Below are positions 9,556 through 19,105 of a stretch of 64,000 bases of DNA, in pieces. Numbering within the stretch: position 1 is the first letter of the stretch; every line of letters begins with the position of its first letter. The translations under genes were made by a program, and so were the position numbers. Under the pieces are notes generated by a model that was not told the DNA's origin, ran no database searches, and saw only the letters and a list, made by a program, of their open reading frames with translations. Source of the stretch: Alkalicoccus halolimnae (lineage in GTDB: Bacteria > Bacillota > Bacilli > Bacillales > Salisediminibacteriaceae); contig NZ_CP144914.1 of NCBI RefSeq assembly GCF_008014775.2, forward strand, positions 744,001 through 808,000. The letters are read 5' to 3'.

Positions 9556-9650
9556 AAACAGGTGCAGGCAGTATGATGTACGAAAAGCTGTTTCTTTAAA
9601 AACAGGTATAAGATTTTTTACAACGTCTTTAAAGATAGACCAGCAAATAC

Positions 9651-9687
9651 AAAGGTGCTCCTTCGTTTCGGAGGAAGCACCTTTTTT
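9651..9687 (+). terminator. Rho-independent terminator after ppaC
   Basis: The hairpin AAAGGTGCT...AGCACCTTTTTT directly precedes the ribosome site of the next gene. It separates ppaC from the SDR gene. Confidence 0.75.
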
Positions 9688-9699
9688 AGGAGGGAAAAG

Positions 9700-10497
9700 A
9701 TGAAATCAGCAGGAAAACTCGCTCTTGTTACCGGAGTGGGACGCACAAAAGGACTCGGCGCGGCTGTATGCAAAAAGCTCGCTTCCGAGGGGGCCGACAT
9801 TGCTTTTACGTACTGGCATGAATATGATGAAACGATGCCGTGGGGAAAGGAAAAAGAAGGACCGGCACAGACTTTTCAAGCGGTAACTTCTTTCGGGAAA
9901 GAGGCTTTTTCAAAGGAACTGGATCTGTCAAAGCCTGATAATATCCCGCTTTTATTTGCTGAAGTGAAAAACCATTTTGGTCGTACCCCGGACATCCTGA
10001 TTAATAATGCCGCTCATTCCGTAAATGATAATATAAAAACCGTGACTGCAGCCTCTCTCGATCGTCACTACGAAATCAACGTCCGCGCTGTTACGCTGCT
10101 TATTCAGGAATTTCTGCACCATTTAGACAGGAACAGAAGCGGACGCATCATTAATATAGCTACAGGCTGGTCCAGGGGACAGATGCCTGAAGAAATATCT
10201 TATGTGGTGACAAAATCCGCCGCAGAAACACTCGTGCACTCGATTTCTGCACAGCTGGCGAAAAGAAACGTCACGATAAACGCGGTAAATCCCGGACCGA
10301 CTGATACCGGATGGATGACGGAGGAGATTCAGCAGGAATTGACACCGCTGTTCCCGGGAGGAAGAATCGGACGTCCTGAGGATGCGGCAGAAGCGGTAGC
10401 CTTTCTTGTCAGTGACGCGGGGGCCTGGATTACAGGGCAGGTGCTTCATTCTGAAGGGGGCTTTTTAAATAGAGACAGCCCCGGCGAAAATATTTAA
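9700..10497 (+). CDS. SDR family oxidoreductase
   Basis: The ATG at 9700 follows AGGAGGG by 5 bases and gives 265 residues; an earlier in-frame GTG lies inside the terminator and is rejected. Short-chain dehydrogenase features are the nucleotide site TGVGRTKGLG (about 11-20), DILINNAA (about 97-104), Tyr-x3-Lys in SYVVTKSA, and NPGPTDTGWM. The protein resembles FabG-type 3-oxoacyl reductases but has an insert YWHEYDETMPWGKEKEG in place of the usual short turn after strand 2, so the substrate cannot be named. A C-terminal EGGFLNR replaces the classical DGG. It stands alone. Confidence 0.82.
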   Translation: MKSAGKLALVTGVGRTKGLGAAVCKKLASEGADIAFTYWHEYDETMPWGKEKEGPAQTFQAVTSFGKEAFSKELDLSKPDNIPLLFAEVKNHFGRTPDILINNAAHSVNDNIKTVTAASLDRHYEINVRAVTLLIQEFLHHLDRNRSGRIINIATGWSRGQMPEEISYVVTKSAAETLVHSISAQLAKRNVTINAVNPGPTDTGWMTEEIQQELTPLFPGGRIGRPEDAAEAVAFLVSDAGAWITGQVLHSEGGFLNRDSPGENI

Positions 10498-10685
10498 GTT
10501 TTCTCTCCGGGAACGACAGCCTTTATTTTAGTGGAAGGCTCCCTTAATTGAATGGTATCGTCACATGCAGCTTTCTGCTGGTGCAGCGGCTGATCAAAAA
10601 TACCGGGACACTGGTGCATGCAGGTGAAGAAGCACACTTTTTTAATTCATTTGATCAACTAGTATACCTTGAGAAGCTGAGTTTT

Positions 10686-11369
10686 TTACATGCTCCCAAA
10701 TTTCTCGTAGCGTTTTTCCAGGAAATTTTGAAAAACAGTCATGACTGTGCAAACGCCCCAGTAGATTAGTGCGACGAGAATAAACATCGTCATATAATCC
10801 ATTTCTCTGCCGGCTACCGTTCTGGAAAGCTGGAATATCTCCGGGACAGTAATCATCGCGGCCAGCGAGGAAGCTTTAATCAAGTCCAGCAGAATATTTG
10901 CGAGAGGCGGGACAGCAATTCTCGAAGCCTGAGGCAGGATAATGCGTCCCATCATTTTCGGATAGGAAAACCCGAGAGAGCGGGCCGATTCCCACTGTCC
11001 ACGGGGCACAGCAGCAATAGCAGAGCGGTTGATTTCTGCCATATAGGCTGCGCTGTTCAGACTGAAGCCTATAATTGCAGCGGTGACAGCGGCAAATTCG
11101 ATTCCAATAAATGGGAATCCAAAGTAAAGCAGGAAGAGAATAATTAAGATGGGAACGCCGCGCATGAAAGAAATATAAATACGGGAAGGCCATCGCAGCC
11201 ATGACTTACTTGAAGCTCTCCCAATAGCGAGGAAGAGGCTGATAATTAAACCGATAGCCATGCTGACGAGGGAAATAAGCAGCGTGAGTCCGAGCCCTGT
11301 CAGAATATAGGGCAGCGAGTCAACAGCAAGCCGTATATCAAAGATATGTTCCCACTGAATGTTACTCAT
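10686..11369 (-). CDS. Amino-acid ABC transporter permease (HisM/TcyL-like)
   Basis: The 227-residue membrane protein has about five spans and the polar-amino-acid permease pattern. GLTLLISLVSMAIG near the start and LNSAAYMAEINRSAI belong to this family, and the EAA-type loop is seen as ESARSLGFSYPKMMGRIILPQA. It forms the channel for an ATP-driven importer of a polar amino acid. An AAAGGAG site precedes the ATG. The binding protein at 11655-12500 lies upstream on the same strand, but no ATPase gene is nearby, so the ATPase must come from another locus. Confidence 0.9.
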   Translation of the reverse strand: MSNIQWEHIFDIRLAVDSLPYILTGLGLTLLISLVSMAIGLIISLFLAIGRASSKSWLRWPSRIYISFMRGVPILIILFLLYFGFPFIGIEFAAVTAAIIGFSLNSAAYMAEINRSAIAAVPRGQWESARSLGFSYPKMMGRIILPQASRIAVPPLANILLDLIKASSLAAMITVPEIFQLSRTVAGREMDYMTMFILVALIYWGVCTVMTVFQNFLEKRYEKFGSM

Positions 11370-11593
11370 TGGTATTTCTCCTTTCTTTTGATAATACGTT
11401 TCATTGATGTTAGAAAGTTTTTGTTACAAGAGCCGCAGCCCAACCGGAAAGCTCCTCCACGGCAGAGCTGAAGAGGAGTTTTCTATAGTTATCAACAACA
11501 GACTATAACGCAGCTTTAATTTATAGCAAAGCGTCATAATTAAGAACTCTATTCAGGCAGTCTGAATTTATTTATGGAATACAAACGATAAGA

Positions 11594-11626
11594 AAGCCGG
11601 TTTCCTCCGCGGAGGAAGGCCGGCTT
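11594..11626 (-). terminator. Hairpin between the binding-protein and permease genes
   Basis: Arms AAGCCGG-TTTCCTCC and GGAGGAA-CCGGCTT form a strong stem 29 bases beyond the binding-protein stop. It may reduce transcription into the permease gene, so that more binding protein than permease is made. Confidence 0.65.
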
Positions 11627-11654
11627 CACAGTTGAGAAATAACGCTTCTATCCC

Positions 11655-12500
11655 TTACTCAAACGTAAATGTTTCGTCGTCGGAAAATTCCACGTCCGGT
11701 TCTTCAGAAACGTCCTGACCTCCAAAAAATTGTTCGGATAGCTCCGTGATCGTTCCGTCTTCGTGCATTTCAGTCAGCGCTTCATTCAAGTTGTCGCGCA
11801 GCTCTGTGTTTTCCTGATCCATGATCATAGCCTGGTTGTTTGGATGATAAAAGATGTCCGGATGGATCGTCACATCAATTTCCGGGAGAGCTTCCACGGC
11901 GAGTGTCTGCAGGTAATAATCGTTCAGTACTGTGTCCGTCCGTCCGTTTTCTACATCGCGCAGGTACGTATCATTTGTTACATTTTCATAAGTGACTCCT
12001 TCTGCGCCGTAATGCTCGGATATCTGCATGTAGATGGTAGTCGCAGCGCCGCCCGCTCTTTTTCCTTCCAGATCATCGAGGGTTTCAATTCCGGAAAGGT
12101 CGTCTTCGCGGACAACCATGCTTCCATAGGAAAATTTATAAGGATCAGTAAATAGAAAATCTTCCTCCCGCTGTGGATTAACATCGATATCGTTAACTGC
12201 CAGATCGACCTGTCCGTTGTTTATGGAAGTCAGCATGCCGTCAAAACCCATTTCAGAAAATTCCACTTCCAGATCAAGTCTTTCCGCAGCTTCTTTTGCT
12301 ACTTCCACCTCAAATCCGGTCAAATCATTTGTCTCTTCCTCATGAAAAGAGGTAGGATAAAGAGTACCGGAAGTTGCCACTGTCAGGACGCCTTCTTCTT
12401 CAATGGTGTCCCATGCAGATGAACTTTCTTCTGTATTGCTGCCGCATGCTGCCAGCACGGCGAACAGGCCGGCTGCTGCACTGATTTTAAATGCTTTCAT
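11655..12500 (-). CDS. Amino-acid ABC transporter substrate-binding lipoprotein
   Basis: The ATG at 12500, behind a G-rich ribosome site, gives 281 residues starting with a lipoprotein signal (MKAFKISAAAGLFAVLAACG; lipobox LAAC). An in-frame start 36 codons earlier is rejected because it would bury the signal peptide. The mature part has the family-3 solute-binding pattern: TLYPTSFHEEETNDLTGFEVEVAKEA is spread across the first domain, and FDGMLTSINNGQVDLAVNDI follows. It is attached outside the membrane and delivers a polar amino acid to the permease at 10686-11369. The mature chain is strongly acidic, consistent with a salt-adapted host. Confidence 0.9.
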   Translation of the reverse strand: MKAFKISAAAGLFAVLAACGSNTEESSSAWDTIEEEGVLTVATSGTLYPTSFHEEETNDLTGFEVEVAKEAAERLDLEVEFSEMGFDGMLTSINNGQVDLAVNDIDVNPQREEDFLFTDPYKFSYGSMVVREDDLSGIETLDDLEGKRAGGAATTIYMQISEHYGAEGVTYENVTNDTYLRDVENGRTDTVLNDYYLQTLAVEALPEIDVTIHPDIFYHPNNQAMIMDQENTELRDNLNEALTEMHEDGTITELSEQFFGGQDVSEEPDVEFSDDETFTFE

Positions 12501-12657
12501 TGTTACAATTCCCCCCCAAGGTAAATGGTTCTTAATTAAGACAATATACAAAACATAGCATGACTTACTGCTGCAAGGCAATCTTACAGGTTTTGTTGGA
12601 AAACTCAAAAAAATCTGTCTGCATTGCGTTACAACTTAGTGAAAATGGGGTACAGAA

Positions 12658-12674
12658 AGTCAGCCAGCCTGACT
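12658..12674. promoter_or_regulatory. Inverted repeat, candidate TetR operator
   Basis: A perfect inverted repeat AGTCAG-CCAGC-CTGACT ends just before the ribosome site of the TetR-family gene. That position suits autoregulation. Binding is inferred from symmetry and place only. Confidence 0.45.
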
Positions 12675-12688
12675 AAAGGAGTACGTTT

Positions 12689-13246
12689 ATGGGACGAGCA
12701 AAAACAATTGACGAAGTGCAGTTATTTCAGGAAACTGAAAAGCTTATTTTAGAGTCCGGATATGCCGGCTTTCATTTTAAAGCTCTTTCTGAAAGACTTG
12801 GAGTAGCCCGGAGCACCATCTATAATTATTATCCGAAAAAAGAGGAACTGATCACCGCCTTTATGGTGCATCTGCTTAAACAGGTAGTTACAAAAATGGA
12901 CCGGCTTTCGGAAAAAGAAGATCCCGTCCGCAGCATGATTGAACTGTGGGGCAACTATGCCAACATTCACCAGATGATGCAGGTCATGCCTTATATTGAC
13001 AAAAAAGCCTCAGCAAAGGTTGAAGAGAGCGTAAAAGAAATGTTCCGCATGCTTCAGGAAATGAAAGTTAAAATTAAAATTATACTTACAGCAGAACAGG
13101 AAAAAGGAGAGGTCCGCACAGACGTACATATGGACACTCTCGTCGGACTTGTCATGGCTGCTGTGCAGATACCTATGCACCACGCTTCTCAGGAAGACTG
13201 GGTCAAGGAAGTATATCTATTAATAAATGACGGCTTAAAAGGCTGA
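12689..13246 (+). CDS. TetR/AcrR family transcriptional regulator
   Basis: The 185-residue protein has an N-terminal TetR helix-turn-helix (about 10-55) with the typical GVARSTIYNYYPKKEELI. The C-terminal ligand domain is rich in Met and has no named signature. Start is ATG after AAAGGAG. It is followed after 67 bases by an RND exporter gene. Its job is probably to repress itself and the exporter until a toxic ligand binds; perfect inverted repeats lie before both genes. Confidence 0.88.
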   Translation: MGRAKTIDEVQLFQETEKLILESGYAGFHFKALSERLGVARSTIYNYYPKKEELITAFMVHLLKQVVTKMDRLSEKEDPVRSMIELWGNYANIHQMMQVMPYIDKKASAKVEESVKEMFRMLQEMKVKIKIILTAEQEKGEVRTDVHMDTLVGLVMAAVQIPMHHASQEDWVKEVYLLINDGLKG

Positions 13247-13262
13247 TTATTTTTATATAAAA

Positions 13263-13278
13263 GTGACACAAATGTCAC
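13263..13278. promoter_or_regulatory. Inverted repeat before the RND gene, candidate operator
   Basis: GTGACA-CAAA-TGTCAC is a perfect inverted repeat in the 67-base gap between the TetR gene and the RND exporter. Its sequence is not the same as the 12658 repeat, so if the same protein binds both, recognition must be loose. Confidence 0.4.
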
Positions 13279-13313
13279 ATTAGTAATGCATCCAGAAAGG
13301 CAGGGGAAAGGCT

Positions 13314-16300
13314 ATGTTTGATAAGGTTATCAACCGTCCGAAAATTACCGTTATGTTTGTCTTTATTCTCATTATTTTAGGAGTGCTGACCCTGTTTCAG
13401 CTTCCGCAGCGCGAAGTTCCGGAAATATCGTTTGATATCGGCAATATTTCCACCCCGTACCCTGGAGGCGCTCCGGAAGAAGTAGAACAGCAGGTAACTG
13501 TCCCGCTGGAAAATGCAGTGGAAGGCATCGAAGGAATTGCAGCAGTCAATTCCGTCTCTACCTCCGGATTCTCGAATATTACGATAGAGCTGGAGGACGG
13601 GACCAATACGAATGCTGTTTTCAATGAAATAGAACAGGCAATTAACGATACGACAGAATCTCTTCCGGATCAGGCCTCGCCTGACTTTTCCCAGGAGGAA
13701 GGACTGGGGGGGCTTTCCAGTTACCACCTTCTTGGGAACTCGTATGATGAATTATACGAACTTAGAGAAACGATCCACGAATGGCAGGGGGAGATTGAAG
13801 CGATTCCGGGAGTGAACCGTACGAATGTGAAAGGCTTCCCGGATCAGCAGCTGCTGATTAATATTGATTCCGAAGAGCTTTTTGAGAGCGGGCTTCAGGT
13901 ACCCGATGTTATCGAAGGAATCGAAGGAGAACTGCAGACCCAGCCCCTCGGTATCCAGGAAGCCGCTGACGAAAATGTGCAGCTGGAACTTACGACGATC
14001 GCTTCCTCGGAAGAGATTGAATCTATATTTATCGGACAGTCATTTGACGGAGAAACTATTTACTTAGAAGATGTTGCGGAGGTCGGGGTGGATCTGGAAA
14101 CACCGGAAGACCGCATTACATTTGAAGAACAGCCTGCTTTATCCTTCACCGTCATTCCGGAAAGAGGAGAAAGCATCCCGCAGCTTCACACAGAAGTAGA
14201 TAATGAAATGAGCACACTGGCAGAGGAACTTCCTGAAGGAGTGGAGCTGGATCTGTTTTATACCCAGCAGACCATTGTAGAAGAAATATTCGGCGATCTT
14301 TCCCTTTCCTTTGCACTCGCTGCCCTGTCGGTCATTGTCGTTACGCTGCTGGGACTGAACGTGTCCTCAGCTGTGATTGTAGCGGTCGCGATTCCGGTTT
14401 CGGTGTTTATCGGGCTGATTCCGCTGCCATTTGCAAACGTTGATTTAAATCAGATCTCGATTATCGGTCTTATCGTGGCCTTGGGTATTCTAGTAGATGA
14501 TGCGATCGTAGTTGGTGATAATATACGCAATAAATACAGAGGAGGATGGGATCCGCAGGCCGGGGCTCTGGAAGGGACAAGAGAAGTCCGTGTCTCGATC
14601 ATCGTTTCCACGTTGACGATCGTTTTTACTTTCCTTCCACTCGTCTTTATATCGGGGGGGAACGGCGACTTTATCCGGGCGCTCCCAGCCGTCCTTATAA
14701 CGACGATCCTCGCTTCTACCGTGGTGGCGCTGACATTCGTCCCTATTTTCCTTAGCTGGAGACGCCGCAAACAGCTGGCCCGTAAGAGGAAATTCAAAGA
14801 AAGGGACGGCCTTCTCGGAAAGCAGTTTAATCAGCTGGCAGACTGGTACAGTGATTCTATCCTGCGCCGTGTCGTCCGCCATCCATGGAAAGTGGCAATA
14901 AGCGGTCTTGTGTTTACGACAGCTCTTTATGGATTGATTCCGTTTATTCCTGTTGAGTTTTTTCCTAATACAGATCGTGACGAAGTAACAGTTGAAGTTA
15001 GAATGCCGGCCGGAACAACGCTGGAAGCAACAGAAGAGACCCTTACAGAGATGCGGGATTACGTGCTGGAAGAGGACAGCAACGTATACGAAACAGCCGT
15101 TTATGCCGGACAGGGGCTCCCGCCGATCTTCGGTCAGGGGATGACCAATACTGGAGATGAAACGGGCAATCTTCTGCTGCGGGTGGAAAGGGAATCGCAG
15201 TCTGCGGAAGAAACGATCTCCCGCTGGACAGATCCGCTTCAGGAGGAATTTCCGGAAGCGGAAATTGAACTGACGACGATTGAAGCGGGACCGCCGGTTG
15301 GGGCACCGATTGCGATAACGCTGCAGGGCCCGGAAGTCGAAGAGCTGATGAATATCAGTGAGGAACTGCAGGAGCAGATTTCGGAAATTCCGGAGAGCGG
15401 CACCGTGCTCGATGACCTTGGTCCCAGAAGGCCGACGGTTGTTTATGAACCGGACAGGGAAGCACTTGAAGAAAACAATTTAACGCTCAGCACGATCAGT
15501 GAACAAATCGGTCTTAGAACCGAAGGACTTCCGCTGATGACTTTCCGTACAGCGGAGGAAACGATCGATTTACAGCTGACACTCGACCGGATTGCGCCGG
15601 GAGAAGATATTGACCTGTCTTCGATTGAAATCCCAAGTGAAGCGGGTGAGGAAGGGCCTCCGGAACTGTTGACTCTCGACACTCTCGTAACAGAGGAAGC
15701 AACGGAAGAAATTCCGCAGATCATCCGGGATGAAGGAGTCCGTACAGTAACTGTCAGGGTTTTCCCCGGTGATAATGAGCAGGAGGAACTGGATGCCCGA
15801 ATAGATGATATTGCAGACGATGTACGTTCTTCTGTATCCGATGATTATTCAATCAGCGTTGGAGGAGAGGAAGAAGCGCGTACCGATTTCATTTTAGAGT
15901 TGGCAACATTATTCGTGCTCGTGTTATTCCTGATTTATATCGTTATTGCAATACAGTTTTACTCGCTGACCATTCCGTTACTCGTTTTATCAACTGTGCA
16001 TATTGCAGCTTCCGGTGCTATTGTGGGGCTCTTTGTCACCCAGACCGGACTCGGGTTTACGGCACTGCTTGGTATCGTATCACTTGCGGGAATAGTCGTC
16101 CGCAACTCGATTGTCCTGCTCGAATTTATCAAGCAGCGCCGACGGGAAGGAATGGGACTGCACGAAGCAGTCATAGAAGCGGGGCGCGTCAGACTGCGTC
16201 CGATCCTGCTGACGGCATTTACGGCCATTGGAGCATTGACGCCTGTAGCACTCAGCGGGGATGTACTGTTTGAGCCGCTGGCGATTTCCATTATCGCAGG

Positions 16301-16388
16301 GTTGATATTTTCCGCTCTGCTGACAGTTATTATCGTACCTGCGCTGTACACAGCTTTTGCACAAAGCTTTGAGAAGAAAAGAAAATAA
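13314..16388 (+). CDS. RND family efflux transporter, SwrC/AcrB-like
   Basis: At 1024 residues it has the full RND plan: TM1 (about 12-30), a first large extracytoplasmic loop (about 35-335), TM2-6, a second loop (about 560-870), and TM8-12. The loop-1 motif PGGAPEEVEQQVTVPLENAV and the TM4 proton-relay motif GILVDDAIVVGDN (Asp pair near 397-398) are present. RND pumps export lipophilic compounds using the proton gradient. In Bacillus the relative SwrC (YerP) exports surfactin-like lipids. No membrane-fusion or outer-membrane partner is nearby, as expected for a Gram-positive. The loops are strongly acidic. Confidence 0.92.
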   Translation: MFDKVINRPKITVMFVFILIILGVLTLFQLPQREVPEISFDIGNISTPYPGGAPEEVEQQVTVPLENAVEGIEGIAAVNSVSTSGFSNITIELEDGTNTNAVFNEIEQAINDTTESLPDQASPDFSQEEGLGGLSSYHLLGNSYDELYELRETIHEWQGEIEAIPGVNRTNVKGFPDQQLLINIDSEELFESGLQVPDVIEGIEGELQTQPLGIQEAADENVQLELTTIASSEEIESIFIGQSFDGETIYLEDVAEVGVDLETPEDRITFEEQPALSFTVIPERGESIPQLHTEVDNEMSTLAEELPEGVELDLFYTQQTIVEEIFGDLSLSFALAALSVIVVTLLGLNVSSAVIVAVAIPVSVFIGLIPLPFANVDLNQISIIGLIVALGILVDDAIVVGDNIRNKYRGGWDPQAGALEGTREVRVSIIVSTLTIVFTFLPLVFISGGNGDFIRALPAVLITTILASTVVALTFVPIFLSWRRRKQLARKRKFKERDGLLGKQFNQLADWYSDSILRRVVRHPWKVAISGLVFTTALYGLIPFIPVEFFPNTDRDEVTVEVRMPAGTTLEATEETLTEMRDYVLEEDSNVYETAVYAGQGLPPIFGQGMTNTGDETGNLLLRVERESQSAEETISRWTDPLQEEFPEAEIELTTIEAGPPVGAPIAITLQGPEVEELMNISEELQEQISEIPESGTVLDDLGPRRPTVVYEPDREALEENNLTLSTISEQIGLRTEGLPLMTFRTAEETIDLQLTLDRIAPGEDIDLSSIEIPSEAGEEGPPELLTLDTLVTEEATEEIPQIIRDEGVRTVTVRVFPGDNEQEELDARIDDIADDVRSSVSDDYSISVGGEEEARTDFILELATLFVLVLFLIYIVIAIQFYSLTIPLLVLSTVHIAASGAIVGLFVTQTGLGFTALLGIVSLAGIVVRNSIVLLEFIKQRRREGMGLHEAVIEAGRVRLRPILLTAFTAIGALTPVALSGDVLFEPLAISIIAGLIFSALLTVIIVPALYTAFAQSFEKKRK

Positions 16389-16687
16389 TGCTTCATGAAG
16401 TTATACAAACATTAGAAGGATAAACAGATCTGACTGGGGGGTGAACATTATTATCCAGTTTTCGCTTCAGTGATCAGCAGTCTTTATTTCCACAGGGAAG
16501 CTGTGTGGACGGACCTGGCTCAGCTAATTACTTTCTATTGAAGAGCAAGGCTTTACGCAGCTCAGCTTCCATTCCTATGATAAGAAAAGTAGAACAGGGC
16601 CTAATAACATTAGTCCATTTATTGCATACAATTTTAAATGGCATCGAAGTCAGAAAAGCCGTATACGCTTTTTTAATAAGGCTGCCT

Positions 16688-16870
16688 TGAAAATAATGTA
16701 GATAAGCTATAAAAGTTCGCTTTCGTTTCCAAGGGGACGCTTTCCGGGCGGGCCTGCCTCAGCTAATCCCTTCCTCCCTGCGGTCGGGCGGAGTGGGGCT
16801 CGTCCTAGATCGCCCCGGAGTCGCCCCATGTCCACTCCAGATTTTGGTAAAAAAGACAGAGCGGGAGCTG
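16688..16870 (+). repeat. Dispersed GC-rich hairpin repeat
   Basis: The unit contains GGCTGCCTTGAAAATAA, GCTTTCGTTTCC, GGGGACGCTTTCCGGGCGG, CAGCTAATCCCTTCCTCCC and GTCGCCCCATGTCCACTCCAG. The same blocks recur at about 35290, 37268 and, reversed, 28560-28735. It lies in the 16389-17048 gap, which has no credible gene. Confidence 0.8.
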
Positions 16871-16884
16871 CTTTCAAAAATATT

Positions 16885-16913
16885 GCGTCATGACAGGATT
16901 TTTGTCATGACGC
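16885..16913. terminator. Hairpin, possible terminator
   Basis: Arms GCGTCATGACA and TGTCATGACGC enclose GGATTTT and are followed by TTTTGTC. No gene ends close upstream, so its role is uncertain. Confidence 0.5.
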
Positions 16914-16984
16914 TTTTGTCTGTCCATAGAAGCAGATTTCTGGGAGGTTATGAGATGTTTTAACGAGAGGATTTTGTAACTCTG

Positions 16985-17014
16985 CTGGCAATCGTGCGTA
17001 TTCCTTAGTATAAT
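16985..17014 (+). promoter_or_regulatory. Possible sigma-A promoter of the two-component operon
   Basis: TGGCAA and TATAAT (17009-17014) are 17 bases apart and lie about 35 bases before the response-regulator start. The -35 box is weak. Confidence 0.4.
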
Positions 17015-17048
17015 AACGTCAATTTAACAGGTCGGGGGGAGATTGGTT

Positions 17049-17738
17049 TTGAGTGAAAAAATATTGATAGTAGAAGATGAAGCAAAAATAGCGCGGGTAC
17101 TGCAGCTTGAGCTGGAATATGAAGGTTACCAGCCTTCCGTGGTTCACGATGGGTTGGAAGCGTGGGGAATGATTCAGGAAACGGGCTACGATTTATATAT
17201 ACTTGATGTGATGCTTCCGGGGCTGAGCGGCATGGAGCTGCTTCGCCGCATCCGCAGGAAAGGAACGGACGATGCGGTAATGATGCTAACCGCAAGAGGC
17301 ACCACTGTGGATAAAGTAACCGGACTTGATCAGGGGGCAGACGATTACGTAACCAAACCTTTCGATATGGAAGAACTGCTTGCCCGAGTTAGGGTGCTCC
17401 TTCGCCGGAAGGGCAAACCTGCTGTTGCAGAAGAAGAACTTGTGTTTAAGGATATAAAATTAAACCTTTCCAGAAGGGAGGCTTACCGTGGCGACCACCT
17501 GCTGGAGCTCACTCCAAGAGAGTATGACCTGCTTGTCTGCTTTCTGGAACATCCGTATCACGTACTTTCCCGGGAACAGCTGATGGACAGGGTATGGGGG
17601 TTTGATTATGCCGGAGAAACGAATGTGGTTGATGTTTATATCCGCTACCTGCGTCAAAAATTGGACAAGCCGTTCGCTTCCTCTTATCTTCATACTGTTC
17701 GGGGGACGGGTTATGTACTGAAGGAGAAAAGCAGATGA
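17049..17738 (+). CDS. OmpR/PhoB-family response regulator, YkoG-like
   Basis: The TTG at 17049 lies 7 bases after GGGGGAG and gives 229 residues; a TTG two codons earlier is too close to that site. The receiver domain (about 1-118) has the acidic pocket in VEDE, phosphoacceptor Asp53 in LYILDVMLPG and Lys in YVTKPFDMEELLAR. The winged-helix DNA-binding domain (about 130-228) has LTPREYDLLVCFLEH and HTVRGTGYVLK. Its stop overlaps the kinase start (ATGA). Neighbours are a sensor kinase and PepSY proteins, as in the ykoGH-ykoJ arrangement of B. subtilis. Four phased repeats at 19811-19854 are a likely target. Confidence 0.92.
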   Translation: MSEKILIVEDEAKIARVLQLELEYEGYQPSVVHDGLEAWGMIQETGYDLYILDVMLPGLSGMELLRRIRRKGTDDAVMMLTARGTTVDKVTGLDQGADDYVTKPFDMEELLARVRVLLRRKGKPAVAEEELVFKDIKLNLSRREAYRGDHLLELTPREYDLLVCFLEHPYHVLSREQLMDRVWGFDYAGETNVVDVYIRYLRQKLDKPFASSYLHTVRGTGYVLKEKSR

Positions 17739-19105
17739 ACCTTTCCCGGAGGATTACGCTTTTCTCAACAGGAATGCTTTTCCTGCTTCTCCTGTTAGTC
17801 AATGCCGGAATTTATTTTGTGTTTCAGCATAATATGCTGCAGGGTGAGCTGGATCGTACCCTCCAGCAGGGGCGGACAGTCACGGAAGCTGTCAGTTCGC
17901 AGCCGGGAGAAGATCCGGTCTCCTATTTTGAATCTTATGTTTCGGGGGAAGGGATGGTGCGTATAATTGCACCTGATGGCAGTACTCAGCTATCCGTTAC
18001 TTCCCAAAATACGCGGCTGTCTCTGATCCCCGTATTCGAAGCTGAAGCTCAATCCGAATCGGCAGAATCTTTCATTTTCGAAGGAGAGAGGTATGCATCG
18101 GCCCGGGTGCCTCTTTTATGGGAAGGAGGAGCAGTGGTCACCCTCGAGGTCGTGGAACCCCTGGATATGTATGAGCAGACGATGCAGACTTTGAGAATCG
18201 CCTTAATTTTTGCTTCACTGGCTGTTCTTCTTCCTTCCTTTCTGGCAGCAAGATCATTGAGTAATTTTGTCCTCAGGCCGATCAAAGCCCTCGTTGCTAC
18301 AATGAAACAAATCGAAGCAGAAGGCACATTTAAAAAAATAGAACTGAAAAACAACGGTAAAGATGAACTGGCGGAAATGGGACGGACCTTCAATCATATG
18401 ATGGATCTGCTGAAAGCCAATTACGAAAAACAGCAGCAGTTTGTTTCCGATGCTTCCCATGAACTTAAAACGCCTCTGACCGTTATCGGCAGCTATGCCC
18501 AGCTGTTAAAACGAAGGGGGAGTGAACGGCCTGAAGTATTTGAAGAATCAGTGGAAGCGATCTCCTCCGAAGCAGAACGTATGAGAGAAATGACTGAACA
18601 GATGCTTGCCCTGGCGGCGGGAGAAAACAGCGCTTTGGAAAAGGAGAGTATTGACCTTTCCCCTGTGTTTGAAAAGGTATCCGTACAGCTGGGCAGGACA
18701 CGTGAAAGGGAAATCGAAATACAGGCAGAACCCGGATCGTTTGTGTATGGCAATGAACTTCAGCTGAAGCAGCTGGCTTATCTGTTGATAGAAAACGCGT
18801 TGAAATACAGCAGCGAAGCAGTCCGTGTTGCGGTGAAGCAGAAAGATGATTCCGTTCTTGCCTCGGTTACTGACCGGGGTGTCGGAATCGCCCCCGAAGA
18901 TCTTCCGCATATTTTTGAACGGTTTTACCGGGTGGACAAAGCGCGGGAAAGGGAAAAAGGCGGGACAGGACTGGGGCTTGCTATAGCTGAAAGTATTGCT
19001 TCTTCTCACGGGGGAGAAATTCAGGCTGAAAGTGTGGTCGGTCTCGGCACAACCTTTACGGTTTCCTTCCCTTTTTACAGGAAAGCAGGTGGAGAAGGTG
19101 AGTAA
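17735..19105 (+). CDS. Sensor histidine kinase, YkoH-like
   Basis: The 456-residue kinase has two membrane spans (about 8-30 and 150-175) around a roughly 120-residue extracellular sensor. A HAMP linker (about 175-228) follows, then HisKA with phosphoacceptor His242 in SDASHELKTPL, and HATPase_c with ENALKYSS, DRGVGIAPEDLPHIF and GGTGLGLAI. It autophosphorylates and passes phosphate to the regulator encoded just before it; the genes overlap by four bases. The sensor domain matches no named family. The extracellular partners are probably the PepSY proteins encoded next. Confidence 0.92.
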   Translation: MNLSRRITLFSTGMLFLLLLLVNAGIYFVFQHNMLQGELDRTLQQGRTVTEAVSSQPGEDPVSYFESYVSGEGMVRIIAPDGSTQLSVTSQNTRLSLIPVFEAEAQSESAESFIFEGERYASARVPLLWEGGAVVTLEVVEPLDMYEQTMQTLRIALIFASLAVLLPSFLAARSLSNFVLRPIKALVATMKQIEAEGTFKKIELKNNGKDELAEMGRTFNHMMDLLKANYEKQQQFVSDASHELKTPLTVIGSYAQLLKRRGSERPEVFEESVEAISSEAERMREMTEQMLALAAGENSALEKESIDLSPVFEKVSVQLGRTREREIEIQAEPGSFVYGNELQLKQLAYLLIENALKYSSEAVRVAVKQKDDSVLASVTDRGVGIAPEDLPHIFERFYRVDKAREREKGGTGLGLAIAESIASSHGGEIQAESVVGLGTTFTVSFPFYRKAGGEGE

